NCBI RefSeq assembly: GCF_028687615.1
Contig: NZ_JAQTZU010000002.1
Location: 143,745 to 207,744 of the forward strand
Reading direction: 5' to 3'
DNA: 64,000 nucleotides
DNA from: Methylovulum sp.
Lineage (GTDB): Bacteria > Pseudomonadota > Gammaproteobacteria > Methylococcales > Methylomonadaceae
Below are positions 63,854 to 64,000 of the stretch, one piece after another. Position numbers and translations under genes: made by a program. Every line of letters starts with the position of its first letter. Positions within the stretch are counted from its first letter, which is position 1. Below the pieces are notes generated by a model. That model had not been told where the DNA came from and made no database searches. It saw only the letters and a program-made list of their open reading frames with translations.

Positions 63854-63872
63854 AAGCAAGAGCGATACCAAA
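63854..63872 (-). promoter_or_regulatory. Candidate sigma-54 promoter for the nif segment
   Basis: On the minus strand TTTGGTATCGCTCTTGCTTG has GG and GC ten bases apart with TTGC at -12, as in TGGCAC-N5-TTGC; -24 is TGGTAT, not the full TGGCAC. It lies about 145 bp upstream of the NifX-like start. No NifA site (TGT-N10-ACA) was seen nearby. Confidence 0.45.
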
Positions 63873-64000
63873 TCGTGTAATACCAATCCCAACAAGTTTT
63901 CATATTTAAAGCATAGGATTATACTTGAGCTTTAAAGTAAAGACTAAAGAAAGGAGGCCGCCATCTCACGCCCAAAACAATTCCCCTTATCGCTCCAGGC

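Overview
The window looks like a chromosomal stretch of a diazotrophic gammaproteobacterium of moderate GC content. The gene order ftsY-ftsE-ftsX-rpoH, the PEP-CTERM protein, several RTX proteins, a Pil-Chp chemosensory operon and a nifF/LRV/NifX-like segment would all fit a methanotroph of the order Methylococcales. That placement is inference, because no methane-oxidation gene lies here. The window holds one tRNA gene and no rRNA or CRISPR array.

Layout. 1-5.2 kb: tail of a cytochrome-oxidase assembly protein, a single reading frame joining heme A synthase (CtaA) to the SRP receptor FtsY, then ftsE, ftsX and rpoH, the last under a promoter overlapped by a CIRCE (HrcA) operator. 5.3-9.9 kb: rpiA and ilvA divergent around two long palindromes, a PEP-CTERM protein and a sterol-desaturase-family membrane enzyme. 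10-21.5 kb: a membrane protein, a D,D-carboxypeptidase with a basic tail, a GH17 glucanase, small proteins, a decayed RTX gene and IS1182 remnant, a phosphoesterase, a HopJ-family protein, a cysteine hydrolase, smpB, an NSS transporter, ratA and rnfH. 21.6-28.8 kb: aqpZ, an RTX protein, metZ, cstA and its small partner.

28.8-29.7 kb: the most striking locus, a tRNA-Lys(CUU) gene split in its anticodon by a group I intron of about 709 nt that carries a PD-(D/E)XK homing endonuclease. A solitary vsr follows. 30.6-39.3 kb: thpR, a MaoC-like protein, pgi, a small exported protein divergent from a marR gene with a palindromic operator candidate, an IS4 remnant, and a cobalamin riboswitch in front of btuB and a btuM-like gene. 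39.5-48.1 kb: a large RTX protein, glgP, trmL, zapE and lpxC, the last two separated by a five-copy 16-bp tandem repeat.

48.8-57.6 kb: a Pil-Chp-type operon (two receivers, CheW, MCP, hybrid CheA) whose last gene overlaps an alanine dehydrogenase by ATGA, then an NlpE-like protein. 58.4-60.4 kb: a GSCFA/WcbI-like pair. 61.4-63.9 kb: leftward nif-associated genes (NifX-like, unknown, nifF, 4Fe-4S LRV protein) with a possible sigma-54 promoter.

Gaps between genes are rich in dispersed palindromic repeats belonging to at least six families, several with two or three copies in the window. Promoters, operators and repeat families were found by eye, without profile searches.
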